NCBI GenBank assembly: GCA_905193725.1
Contig: CAJJPW010000033.1
Coordinates: 1-12,945 of the forward strand
Length of the DNA: 12,945 bases
Direction of reading: 5' to 3'
From: an uncultured Eubacteriales bacterium
GTDB taxonomy: Bacteria > Bacillota > Clostridia > Christensenellales > Christensenellaceae
The notes under the pieces were generated by a model, which did no database searches, had not been told where the DNA came from, and saw nothing but the letters and a program-made list of their open reading frames with translations. Shown piece by piece: positions 1 through 6,544 of the stretch (positions within the stretch are counted from its first letter, which is position 1; the number at the start of each line of letters is the position of its first letter). A program made the position numbers and the translations under genes.

Positions 1-480
1 ATGGCAGCCATCATCGCCCATTGTCTGGCACTCGTTCATAATAAAATATATGGCGGCAATATAGATGTGAACGCCGTCATCACATTTGCTCTGTATCACG
101 AGGCGGCCGAGGTGATCACCGGTGACCTCCCCACCCCCATTAAGTACTACAATGAGGATATTAAAAAAGCCTATAAGGAAATCGAGCGCTTATCCAGCCA
201 TCGTCTGCTCACCATGTTGCCAGATGAGTTAAAGCCCTACTATGAAAACTTCATTTTGCAGCGAGCCGATGAGCAAGTGCTTCAAATGGTCAAAGCTGCC
301 GATAAAATCTGCGCTTATATCAAGTGCATTGAAGAGAAAAAAAACGGGAATTGCGAATTCGACAAGGCCGCAGTGCGCCTTAGAGAGTCGCTGGATCAGC
401 TGAACATGCCGGAGGTGCAGTATTTTATCGATCACTTCCTACCCAGCTTTTACCTGACACTAGACGAGCTTAATAGGTGA
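1..480 (+). CDS. YfbR-like 5'-deoxynucleotidase, HD domain (5' end outside window)
   Basis: This is the C-terminal part of a YfbR-type phosphohydrolase, which in E. coli removes the 5' phosphate from deoxyribonucleoside monophosphates using a divalent metal. The family is about 195-200 residues; 159 are present. The first ATG of the window aligns just after the family's first metal histidine (HSLQVA region), so it is an internal methionine and the gene starts upstream of the window. Seen here are YHE (residues 32-34), then E37, the block TGDLPTP (40-46) and D101 in ADKICAY, which match the E. coli active-site segments. The HD dyad reads His-Glu instead of His-Asp. The last 21 bases overlap the end of the convergent tadA gene. 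The family assignment is firm because the match to YfbR runs nearly end to end; activity with the H-E dyad is not certain. Confidence 0.88.
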   Translation: MAAIIAHCLALVHNKIYGGNIDVNAVITFALYHEAAEVITGDLPTPIKYYNEDIKKAYKEIERLSSHRLLTMLPDELKPYYENFILQRADEQVLQMVKAADKICAYIKCIEEKKNGNCEFDKAAVRLRESLDQLNMPEVQYFIDHFLPSFYLTLDELNR

Positions 481-978
481 GTCGCTTTCACAACAGCGCC
501 TTTTTGCCCGCTTTTCCCGGAAGTAATCCCGGAGCAGCTTCGCGCAATCCTCTTCCAGTACACCGCCTATTACCCGGGGCATGTGGTTGAGCTTCCCCTC
601 TGCCAAGTCGTATAGACTGCCCAGAGCACCTGCTTTGGGATCATAGGCACCAAACACCACATTTTCTATTCTGCTGCCGATAATCGCCCCTGCACACATG
701 GGGCAGGGCTCTAGCGTCACAAATAGCGTACAGCCCAAAAGCCGCCAGCCACCCAGTGCTTGGGAGGCCTCATGGATGGCGATCAACTCTGCATGGCACA
801 GGGCGTTTTTTTGCGTTTCTCGCAAGTTATGTCCTCGGGAAATCACTTTGCCTTCCCTCACAATGACACATCCCACCGGTACCTCGTCTTTTTGGCGCGC
901 CAATTGCGCCTCCTCCATTGCCATTTTCATAAACTTCTCCATTTCCTGAATTGGCAGATCACTTTGATTGGTTTCCAT
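460..978 (-). CDS. tadA: tRNA-specific adenosine deaminase TadA
   Basis: TadA converts adenosine 34 (wobble position) of tRNA-Arg(ACG) to inosine in the cytoplasm. The 172-residue protein has the full zinc deaminase signature: HAE at residues 62-64 (H62 zinc ligand, E64 proton shuttle) and PCPMC at 91-95 (C92 and C95 zinc ligands), followed by AGAI and by the RIENVVFGA and DPKAGALGSLYDL segments typical of bacterial TadA. Length and order are normal. A G-rich ribosome site (GGGGGTGG) precedes the ATG at 978; an internal methionine at residue 13 is a possible alternative start. It lies 38 bases after the lipoprotein gene on the same strand and is probably cotranscribed with it. Its 3' end overlaps the convergent nucleotidase gene by 21 bases, with no terminator between them. 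Confidence 0.95.
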   Translation of the reverse strand: METNQSDLPIQEMEKFMKMAMEEAQLARQKDEVPVGCVIVREGKVISRGHNLRETQKNALCHAELIAIHEASQALGGWRLLGCTLFVTLEPCPMCAGAIIGSRIENVVFGAYDPKAGALGSLYDLAEGKLNHMPRVIGGVLEEDCAKLLRDYFREKRAKRRCCESDSPIKLV

Positions 979-1016
979 TGCTATCCACCCCCATTCCCAG
1001 CCTCATGACCATTTGC

Positions 1017-1514
1017 TCATTCGTCATCGTCAAAACCCCATTCTTCTCGCTGTTGATCCTCAATTGCCTGTTGGCGTTTTTCCTCTTCTCGTTTAAATTT
1101 TTCCAACAATGTAAGGCCATTATAATAGGTATTTTGTGCTAAATCATTGTACTTTTCATAAATCTCTTGGTTTTCGTCATTCAGTGCATGAATGGCAATG
1201 AGCATGTATTCTGTAGACTTAATAAATTCATCGTTAATTTGTATGATCTTCTCATTTTGGATGTCCATGCTGGCAAGATCCTGCTGGAAGTGCTCAATCT
1301 GACTTTGGAAATAGGCGCCTGTTTGCTTGCGACTCAGTGCCGATAGAAAATCGTCAAATCTCCCTTGCACATCGTAGTCGCTCATGAAATTGTCATAAAG
1401 CACCTTTTCTGTGACTTCACAGCTCGTCAAGGTCCCTATTAACATACATACAGCCACTAGTAAAAGCAGTATTCTTGTGATTTGTCCACCCTTTATAGAT
1501 GTGTCTTTTCCCAT
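1017..1514 (-). CDS. Putative lipoprotein of unknown function
   Basis: I do not recognise this 165-residue protein. It begins with a charged stretch, a hydrophobic segment (about residues 13-29) and a lipobox LTSC ending at C32, so it is probably lipidated and anchored on the outer face of the membrane. The remainder is hydrophilic and helix-prone, with likely coiled-coil character around residues 75-160, and ends in a run of acidic residues (DDDE). There is no enzymatic motif. Start choice: ATG at 1514, preceded by AGAGGTG about 10 bases upstream. It sits ahead of tadA by 38 bases on the same strand and probably shares its promoter. The lipoprotein call rests on the lipobox only; the function is unknown. 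Confidence 0.75.
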   Translation of the reverse strand: MGKDTSIKGGQITRILLLLVAVCMLIGTLTSCEVTEKVLYDNFMSDYDVQGRFDDFLSALSRKQTGAYFQSQIEHFQQDLASMDIQNEKIIQINDEFIKSTEYMLIAIHALNDENQEIYEKYNDLAQNTYYNGLTLLEKFKREEEKRQQAIEDQQREEWGFDDDE

Positions 1515-1545
1515 GTAATGATCGCACCTCTTTCATTTAAGAAAT

Positions 1546-1574
1546 ATGATAATGCTTTTCCCGCAATTCTGCAA
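1546..1574 (-). promoter_or_regulatory. Candidate sigma-A promoter for the lipoprotein-tadA pair
   Basis: Read on the - strand, TTGCAG (1569-1574) is followed after 17 bases by TATCAT (1546-1551). The predicted start lies about 25-30 bases ahead of the lipoprotein ATG. Boxes and spacing fit the vegetative promoter pattern moderately well. Found by eye, without experimental support. Confidence 0.4.
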
Positions 1575-1614
1575 CTGAACGCTCTTCTACGCCCGATTTA
1601 TTTTATCATTTTTG

Positions 1615-1643
1615 TTGACTTTCATCCCCTTTTATTATATATT
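1615..1643 (+). promoter_or_regulatory. Candidate sigma-A promoter for the leuS leader
   Basis: TTGACT (1615-1620), a 17-base spacer, then TATATT (1638-1643). Transcription would start near 1650, just before the first conserved T-box stem I sequence, which is where a T-box leader should begin. The near-consensus -35 box and the position make this a good candidate. Confidence 0.6.
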
Positions 1644-1662
1644 TTTCATAGAATAAATTTTT

Positions 1663-1860
1663 GGAGTAGTAAGCAGATTGTTCATCTCACAGAGAATTGC
1701 CCCTAGGCTGCGAGGGTATAGATGAAAGTTGTCGAACTCGCCAAAAAGTGTCATTTATTCACTGCCTTAAAAGTGCCATCACTCATAGATCAATGGGTAT
1801 GGAAAAAGAGTGGTACCGCGGAACATCATCCGTCTCTTTGCGAAGGGGCGGTTTTTCTTT
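1663..1860 (+). promoter_or_regulatory. T-box riboswitch, leucine specifier CUC, upstream of leuS
   Basis: T-box leaders sense uncharged tRNA and allow read-through of a terminator. Stem I seems to start at GGAGTAGTAAGCAG (about 1663) and carries an AGAGA block (about 1691-1695), the distal loop AGGCTGCGAG flanked by CCCT/AGGG, and the closing arms TTCATCT/AGATGAA. The specifier loop context GAA-CTC-GCC puts the specifier codon CUC (leucine) at 1737-1739, agreeing with the downstream leucyl-tRNA synthetase. The T-box core is unmistakable: AAGAG TGGTACC GCGG (1806-1821), where TGGT (1811-1814) pairs with the tRNA ACCA end. The antiterminator pairs AAAGAG (1805-1810) with CTCTTT (1834-1839), excluding the terminator. 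Uncharged tRNA-Leu should therefore raise leuS expression. The exact 5' edge is uncertain. Confidence 0.93.
1830..1860 (+). terminator. Regulated terminator of the T-box leader
   Basis: Stem CCGTCTCTT (1830-1838), loop TGCG, stem AAGGGGCGG (1843-1851), then TTTTTCTTT. The nine pairs include two G-U pairs. The 5' arm is shared with the antiterminator, giving the two exclusive folds expected of a T-box. Confidence 0.9.
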
Positions 1861-2103
1861 GTAATCGATTTTCCAGCAAGGTCCCTGATATCAGGCATCT
1901 GAAAGCTCTTTATCCGAGAGGCATTGCACAATAGTCGAGACACAGCCCGTATTCTACAGGCGCATGGACGGCCGAGAGGGCAGGACCGCCTACGCTGGTT
2001 TAGACCGATACTGAGGCTTTTAAAAGAGACTATTCATTTGGAAAGAACAAGCTTAAAAGGGCATTGTATTCCATTTAATTTTTTAATTACCGCATGAAAT
2101 GTT
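1861..2103 (+). other. Long post-terminator leader of leuS with a GC-rich foldable block
   Basis: About 240 bases separate the T-box terminator from the leuS ribosome site. I see no convincing gene. It holds a perfect 12-base palindrome CCTGATATCAGG (1884-1895) and a locally GC-rich block (about 1940-2005) that can fold as nested stems: CAGC 1943-1946 with GCTG 1994-1997, AGGCG 1958-1962 with CGCCT 1987-1991, and GCC 1971-1973 with GGC 1979-1981 around a GAGAG loop. The rest, from about 2010, is AT-rich. No known RNA family is recognised. Confidence 0.35.
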
Positions 2104-2119
2104 AAAGGAGTTGAAACAC

Positions 2120-4546
2120 TTGAATTTTGTAGAAAATGAAAAGAAGTGGCAAAAGCGCTGGGCAGATACCAAGCTCTATGCATTTGACGAATCATCGGAT
2201 AAACCCAAAGACTATATTTTAGAGATGTTTTCCTACCCTTCTGGGGCAAAGCTCCACATCGGCCATTGGTATAACTACGGGCTCTCCGATACCTATGCTC
2301 GCTACCGGAGGATGAAGGGATATAATGTATTTCATCCCATGGGGTTTGATGCCTTTGGCCTTCCGGCCGAGAATTATGCCATTAAGACAGGAGTCCATCC
2401 GAAAGATTCCACCTTGCAAAATATTGCCACTATGGAGGAGCAGCTCAAGGCTATTGGTGCTACCTTTGACTGGAATTACGAGATCAAAACCTGTATGCCC
2501 GACTACTACAAGTGGACCCAGTGGATGTTCTTGCAGCTGTACAAACACGGCCTTGCCTACCGCAAAGCGGCGCCTGGCAATTGGTGTCCTAAGTGCAACA
2601 CCGTGCTAGCCAATGAACAGGTGGTAGGCGGTTTATGCGAGCGGTGTGATACTCCCGTTACTAAAAAACATCTGACCCAGTGGTTTTTCAAAATCACCGA
2701 TTATGCAGAGAGATTGCTGGCCGGTTTAGAAAATCTCGATTGGCCGGAGAAAACCAAATTGATGCAGAAAAATTGGATCGGCAAATCCGTGGGTGGTGAG
2801 GTCACCTTCCAGATTCAGGGGGGCGGTGAATTTACCGTGTTTACCACCCGGGCGGACACCCTTTTTGGAGTCACCTATGTGGTGCTCTCTCCCGAGCATG
2901 AATTAGTGGATTCCCTTACCACTCCTGAAAACAAACAGGCAGTAGAAGAGTATAAAGCATATGCGGCAGCGGCTAGTGAGATCGACCGGCTCTCTACTAC
3001 CCGAGAAAAAACTGGCGTATTTACCGGTTCTTACGCTATCAACCCCATCAACGGCAGAGTAGTACCTATTTGGATTTCCGACTACGTGTTGGCCAGCTAT
3101 GGCACAGGCGCCGTCATGGCCGTTCCCGCCCACGATGAGAGGGACTTTGAATTTGCTACTAAGTTCTCCCTGCCCATCGAACAGGTCATCCGCCCTGCCA
3201 AGGAAGAGGCGGAGTTTTCCCTGCCCTACTGTGAGCATGGCGTGATGGTCAACAGTGGCGAATTCGATGGTCTCTCCACCAAAGAGGGCATTACTGCTAT
3301 TTTGAAAAAGCTCCACTCCCAAGGAGCCGGGGACTTCAAGACCAACTATCGGTTAAGAGATTGGCTGGTCTCTCGTCAGCGCTATTGGGGGGCGCCCATC
3401 CCCATCATCCACTGTGAACACTGTGGTGATGTGCCCGTCCCTGAGGAGGATCTTCCTGTTGAGCTCCCCTATGAGGTGGACTTCACGCCAGATGGCACTT
3501 CTCCGCTGGCCAAATGCGAATCCTTTGTTAATACCACCTGCCCAGTGTGCGGTCGGCCTGCCAAGCGGGATGTGGACACCATGGACACCTTCGTGTGCTC
3601 CTCTTGGTATTTCCTCCGCTATCCCAGTGCCTCAAATAGCGAGAAGCCCTTTGACCCTGAAAAGACTAACTGGCTGCTCCCTGTAGATAAATATATCGGC
3701 GGTGCAGAACACGCCTGTATGCATCTGCTCTATGCCCGTTTCTTCACCATGGCGCTTCACGACATGGGATACTTGAATTTTGACGAGCCCTTCCGCTCTT
3801 TGGTGCACCAGGGTGTCATATTAGGCCCAGATGGCGAGCGGATGAGTAAATCCAGGGGCAACGTCATCTCGCCAGATGAGTACATCCAAAAGTACGGCTC
3901 CGACGTTTTCCGGATGTATTTGGGTTTCGGCTTCTCCTACGTGGAAGGTGGCCCATGGAACGACGGCGGCATCAAGGCCGTGCATAAATTCCTGGAGCGC
4001 ATTGAGCGGCTGGTCAAATGGGTACAGTCTGCTGATGGCACAGTAAATCAGATGGGCAAAGCAGAAGAGGAAGTCAACTTCGTGCTGCACAACACCATCA
4101 AACAGGTAAATCACGACCTGGAGATCTTCCAGTTTAATACAGCCATTGCTCGTCTCATGGAGCTGGTCAATGCCATGTACAAATATATGGATACTGGGAA
4201 TATCTACCAAGAATTTATGCTAAATACCACCAAAACACTGATCAAGTTGCTGGCGCCCTTCGCTCCTCACTTTGCGGAGGAGATGAACGAACAGCTAGGG
4301 GAGCCCTATTCCATCTTCAACCAATCCTTCCCCGCCTGGGACGAATCCGCGCTGGTGAAAGATACTGTTCAGTTGGCATTACAAGTCAATGGCAAGGTGA
4401 GAACAAAGTTTGAAGTGGACGCTTCCATGTCTAAAGAGCAGATTGAAGAGCTGGTTCGCACAGAATACACTCGCTATTTTGGAGATAAGCCGGTACGCAA
4501 AATCATCGTAGTACCCGGACGCATTGTCAATGTGGTTGTGGGATAA
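2120..4546 (+). CDS. leuS: Leucyl-tRNA synthetase
   Basis: This class I synthetase charges tRNA-Leu with leucine in the cytoplasm. From the TTG start the protein has 808 residues, a normal bacterial length. Visible landmarks are HIGH at 46-49, a CPKC/CERC zinc module at 156-159 and 173-176, the CP1 editing domain with TTRADTLFG from 242 and [15 protein letters not shown], a second Cys pair set in the HCEHCGD and CPVCGRP segments, MSKS at 575-578, the anticodon-binding helices and the C-terminal tail ending [12 protein letters not shown]. Start choice: an in-frame ATG exists at 2099 but has no ribosome site, whereas AAAGGAG (2104-2110) lies 9 bases before TTG 2120, giving the family-like N-terminus [13 protein letters not shown]. 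Regulated by the T-box leader and followed by a strong terminator. Confidence 0.97.
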   Translation: MNFVENEKKWQKRWADTKLYAFDESSDKPKDYILEMFSYPSGAKLHIGHWYNYGLSDTYARYRRMKGYNVFHPMGFDAFGLPAENYAIKTGVHPKDSTLQNIATMEEQLKAIGATFDWNYEIKTCMPDYYKWTQWMFLQLYKHGLAYRKAAPGNWCPKCNTVLANEQVVGGLCERCDTPVTKKHLTQWFFKITDYAERLLAGLENLDWPEKTKLMQKNWIGKSVGGEVTFQIQGGGEFTVFTTRADTLFGVTYVVLSPEHELVDSLTTPENKQAVEEYKAYAAAASEIDRLSTTREKTGVFTGSYAINPINGRVVPIWISDYVLASYGTGAVMAVPAHDERDFEFATKFSLPIEQVIRPAKEEAEFSLPYCEHGVMVNSGEFDGLSTKEGITAILKKLHSQGAGDFKTNYRLRDWLVSRQRYWGAPIPIIHCEHCGDVPVPEEDLPVELPYEVDFTPDGTSPLAKCESFVNTTCPVCGRPAKRDVDTMDTFVCSSWYFLRYPSASNSEKPFDPEKTNWLLPVDKYIGGAEHACMHLLYARFFTMALHDMGYLNFDEPFRSLVHQGVILGPDGERMSKSRGNVISPDEYIQKYGSDVFRMYLGFGFSYVEGGPWNDGGIKAVHKFLERIERLVKWVQSADGTVNQMGKAEEEVNFVLHNTIKQVNHDLEIFQFNTAIARLMELVNAMYKYMDTGNIYQEFMLNTTKTLIKLLAPFAPHFAEEMNEQLGEPYSIFNQSFPAWDESALVKDTVQLALQVNGKVRTKFEVDASMSKEQIEELVRTEYTRYFGDKPVRKIIVVPGRIVNVVVG

Positions 4547-4560
4547 CTGTTAAGAGATCT

Positions 4561-4588
4561 AAAAGAAGGCCTTAAAAGGCCTTCTTTT
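4561..4588 (+). terminator. Symmetric intrinsic terminator after leuS
   Basis: Perfect 11-bp inverted repeat: AAAAGAAGGCC (4561-4571), loop TTAAAA, GGCCTTCTTTT (4578-4588), starting 14 bases after the leuS stop. The A-run on one arm and T-run on the other mean it can end transcription from both leuS (+) and the convergent bioY transcript (-). The 175 bases between it and the bioY stop contain no other feature I can support. Confidence 0.92.
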
Positions 4589-4763
4589 CATCTGCTTTTC
4601 TCAAAATTATGTTCTTTCCAGAGTAACCCTCTATATATTTTCCCATAGAGCACGAAGTGAGTATCATCAATAAAAGAATATTCCTCACGTTTTTTACCTT
4701 AGAGTTGTCATTAGGTAATGGTTGTATTGCGTTGATACCAAGGCTTCAAAGAGGGTTAGATTT

Positions 4764-5309
4764 TTATTCTCCTCTCTGTTTATCCAATATTTTTCTGAGT
4801 TTTGCACTTAGCAGTGAGGCGGCAATGATTTTCAGCGCATCTCCAATCAAAAATGGGACGACACAGGCCGCTAGAGCCACGATAAAATTCGTCTGCATGC
4901 TAATGGTGTACCAAATCGTTCCCAGCAGATAACAACCCGCTAGGCCTGCAACCATGGCAACGGGATAAATCCATATTTTTTTCTTTGAGTAATCTACAAT
5001 AATTCCCACCAGAGCCACCGCTAAAATATATCCGACAATATACCCGCCCGTTGGCCCAGCCAGTACGCCAAAACCTCCTTGCAGCGACGCAAATACCGGT
5101 AGTCCCACCAATCCCAATGCCACATACACACACATGCTTATTGTTCCCCACTTGGGCCCCAACAGTGCTCCAGCCAAAAAGACAGCCAGTGTCGCCAGAT
5201 TTATGGGTACTGGTGTAAAGGGCAGTGGAATGATAATTTGAGAAAGTACTGCTGTCAGCGCTGCAAAAAGTGCTGCCAGTACGAGCATTTTTATCTTCGA
5301 TGTCTTCAT
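4764..5309 (-). CDS. bioY: Biotin transporter BioY (ECF S-component)
   Basis: BioY binds and imports biotin across the cytoplasmic membrane, usually with the EcfA/EcfA'/EcfT energising module, which is not in this window. The 181-residue protein is almost wholly hydrophobic with about six membrane segments. It shows family landmarks: the N-terminal basic start followed by ALFAALTAVLSQI, the PLPFTPVPINLATLAVFLAGALLG block (about 28-51), and GGFGVLAGPTGGYIVGY (about 78-94). GGAGG at 5314-5318 lies 4 bases before the ATG. The gene stands alone, with its own promoter and a BirA-like operator, so it is predicted to be switched off when biotin is plentiful. Assignment is firm. Confidence 0.95.
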   Translation of the reverse strand: MKTSKIKMLVLAALFAALTAVLSQIIIPLPFTPVPINLATLAVFLAGALLGPKWGTISMCVYVALGLVGLPVFASLQGGFGVLAGPTGGYIVGYILAVALVGIIVDYSKKKIWIYPVAMVAGLAGCYLLGTIWYTISMQTNFIVALAACVVPFLIGDALKIIAASLLSAKLRKILDKQRGE

Positions 5310-5319
5310 TTTTCCTCCG

Positions 5320-5352
5320 ATTGTAAACTCTAATTATTTATTAGTTTACAAT
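5320..5352 (-). promoter_or_regulatory. BirA-type biotin operator in front of bioY
   Basis: Perfect inverted repeat ATTGTAAACT (5320-5329), 13 bases, AGTTTACAAT (5343-5352). The half site TTGTAAAC/GTTTACAA agrees with the known bacterial BirA operator pattern (TTGTAAACC, about 14-16 bases, GGTTTACAA); the spacer is about one base shorter if the ninth position is counted. It covers the predicted bioY transcription start. A biotin-responsive BirA with an N-terminal DNA-binding domain is therefore expected elsewhere in the genome. Confidence 0.85.
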
Positions 5353-5353
5353 T

Positions 5354-5382
5354 ATTCTACTCAATCTCCCGTATTTCGTCAA
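5354..5382 (-). promoter_or_regulatory. Sigma-A promoter of bioY
   Basis: On the - strand, TTGACG (5377-5382), 17-base spacer, TAGAAT (5354-5359). The start would fall near 5346-5348, inside the BirA-like operator. Near-consensus boxes with ideal spacing. Confidence 0.75.
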
Positions 5383-5435
5383 GCGGTATTTTTAGCAGTG
5401 TGAAAATCTTCATGCAATTCCCCAATCTTCTCATG

Positions 5436-5480
5436 GGAAAATACGCCATACAGTATATATTACTGCATGACGTATTTTCC
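5436..5480. repeat. 20-bp near-perfect inverted repeat between bioY and the XRE gene
   Basis: Arms 5436-5455 and 5461-5480 match at 18 of 20 positions around a 5-base TATAT centre. The outer ten bases, GGAAAATACG/CGTATTTTCC, are perfect. In a - strand RNA the two mismatches become G-U pairs, so all 20 pairs form. No U-run follows on either strand, so it is not a normal terminator. It begins about 54 bases upstream of the bioY -35 box. The rest of 5383-5720 contains no gene I can support. Confidence 0.8.
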
Positions 5481-5720
5481 GGATTTACCATGCGTTTCAC
5501 TCATAACTTATTCGGGCCAAGGCAATCATTTTGCGTCGTTCGTTTTTCCTGCAGTTTTGAACGTCAGATGTTTGTTTATCCAACATGTAGTTTAAAGTGT
5601 TCCTTCCAATAGACCTATCTACCAAAGAATGTTTCCGCTCACAAAAGTGTCCTCTCTTGCTTGCCCAATCATCTCCCAATCATTTTTATCCTTGTCCCTT
5701 CTAAGGCCATACTGAAACTT

Positions 5721-6086
5721 TTACTTCTTTACAACCACCTCTTCTACTCCTGGCCTAAGCATTAATACCAGCTGTTCAAACAGTCGAATGACCAACGTCT
5801 GGTGTTCGGGCTTTAACGCCTGTACCACTTCCAAAGATCTCAAAAGCAGTTGAGCCGTAATCATAGATGAAGTATCTTCTGTCTGTTCTAGCAGGTATGA
5901 TACCGGTACATTAAATGATTCCGCTAAACGCTCTAGAGTATCAAGTGTGGGATTGGCACGAGCTTTTTCTATATCGCACAACACCGTTTTACTCAGACCA
6001 ATCTCTTCTGCACATTCCATCTGCGACTTACCCTGCAAGTTGCGCAATTGGCGAATTTTGTCCGCTAAAGTCTTTCTGGTTTCCAT
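5721..6086 (-). CDS. XRE-family helix-turn-helix transcriptional regulator
   Basis: A 121-residue cytoplasmic DNA-binding protein. An XRE/Cro-type domain occupies about residues 5-60: KIRQLRNLQGKSQMECAEE, then IGLSKTVLCDIEKARANPTLDTLERLAESFNVPVSYLL, with the usual five-helix pattern. The C-terminal half is helical (LRSLEVVQALKPEHQTLVIRLFEQLVLML) and probably dimerises; it resembles short XRE regulators that carry no ligand domain. Start choice: AAGGAGG (6095-6101) lies 8 bases before ATG 6086; the GTG at 6104 and ATG at 6092 overlap or touch the ribosome site and are less likely. It is monocistronic. Its targets are unknown, but related sequence boxes lie just upstream of itself and within the inverted repeat ahead of bioY. 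Confidence 0.9.
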   Translation of the reverse strand: METRKTLADKIRQLRNLQGKSQMECAEEIGLSKTVLCDIEKARANPTLDTLERLAESFNVPVSYLLEQTEDTSSMITAQLLLRSLEVVQALKPEHQTLVIRLFEQLVLMLRPGVEEVVVKK

Positions 6087-6105
6087 ATCCATAACCTCCT
6101 TCACT

Positions 6106-6149
6106 TATACTGTAAGGAAGTTTTTTCCATTCTTCAAACCAGTATACAG
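6106..6149 (-). promoter_or_regulatory. Possible operator boxes in the XRE gene upstream region
   Basis: TATACTGTA (6106-6114) and CAGTATACAG (6140-6149) are related, partly palindromic boxes about 25 bases apart. On the - strand the second contains TATACT, a possible -10 box (start near 6134), though I see no good -35 box. The first box lies right beside the ribosome site. The arrangement fits autoregulation by the XRE protein; this is inference. Confidence 0.35.
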
Positions 6150-6402
6150 GAAAATCGCTATCGTTATAACGTGATTTATTCTACTTTTTTACAAGTTCTT
6201 ACAACACAATCGAGATGCAATATCCATTCTCCATTCCCCAAGTTCTAATGCCTTTTATCCCATATTTACGCCCAATTCTTTCTATTTTTCAAACCATTCA
6301 GTCCATCCTATTTTTCACTTTTGCCCCCTAAAACTAGTGTCTTCTATTCTATATCATTATATTGGAAACAGAATACCGGTAGTTTTCCACCTTTTCTCCC
6401 AC
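6150..6402. other. Intergenic, nothing recognised
   Basis: AT-rich stretch between the XRE upstream region and the operon terminator. Apart from a 10-base palindrome CGTTATAACG (about 6166-6175) I see no reading frame, RNA or repeat that can be supported. Confidence 0.4.
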
Positions 6403-6475
6403 AAAAAAGGATCCTCCATGGGTAATTTTGTGTCTGATCTCATACTATCAGCTCGATAAAACCCCTGGTGATCCT
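6403..6475 (-). terminator. Long hairpin terminator of the transketolase operon
   Basis: On the - strand, arm AGGATCACCAGGGGT (6461-6475) pairs imperfectly with ACCCATGGAGGATCCT (6408-6423) and is followed at once by TTTTTT (6403-6408). The interior holds a further CTGAT/ATCAG pair (6434-6438, 6448-6452) and opposed T- and A-runs, so the whole forms one long rod about 70 bases downstream of the last operon gene. Position and U-run support termination; the rod is longer than usual. Confidence 0.7.
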
Positions 6476-6544
6476 ATTTTGCACTTTCCCTACATTTAGT
6501 AAAAGCTTTCAAACAAGGAGAAATTTATTTACGCTAGATGATTA

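Noticed and set aside
1884..1895. Perfect 12-base palindrome CCTGATATCAGG in the leuS leader
   Set aside because: Too short and not placed relative to any promoter, so I do not call it an operator.
1722..1934. 70-codon open frame across the T-box leader
   Set aside because: It runs through the T-box specifier, core and terminator, whose sequence is explained by the riboswitch.
2903..3322. Long antisense open frame inside leuS, and similar frames inside other genes (for example 9082-9444, 11367-11942)
   Set aside because: These are shadows of strongly conserved coding sequence on the other strand; they have no ribosome sites or recognisable domains.
4657..4932. Open frame on the + strand overlapping the bioY 3' end
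   Set aside because: Mostly antisense to bioY, with no ribosome site and no recognised domain.
5497..5679. 60-codon open frame on the - strand between bioY and the XRE gene
   Set aside because: It starts with TTG without a ribosome site, has no family I recognise, and its length is within chance; kept only as intergenic sequence.
5619..5720. 33 codons open in frame directly after the XRE stop codon, with a plausible-looking hydrophilic translation
   Set aside because: A run of this length without a stop is common by chance and the regulator is already of normal length, so I do not call read-through or a broken C-terminus.
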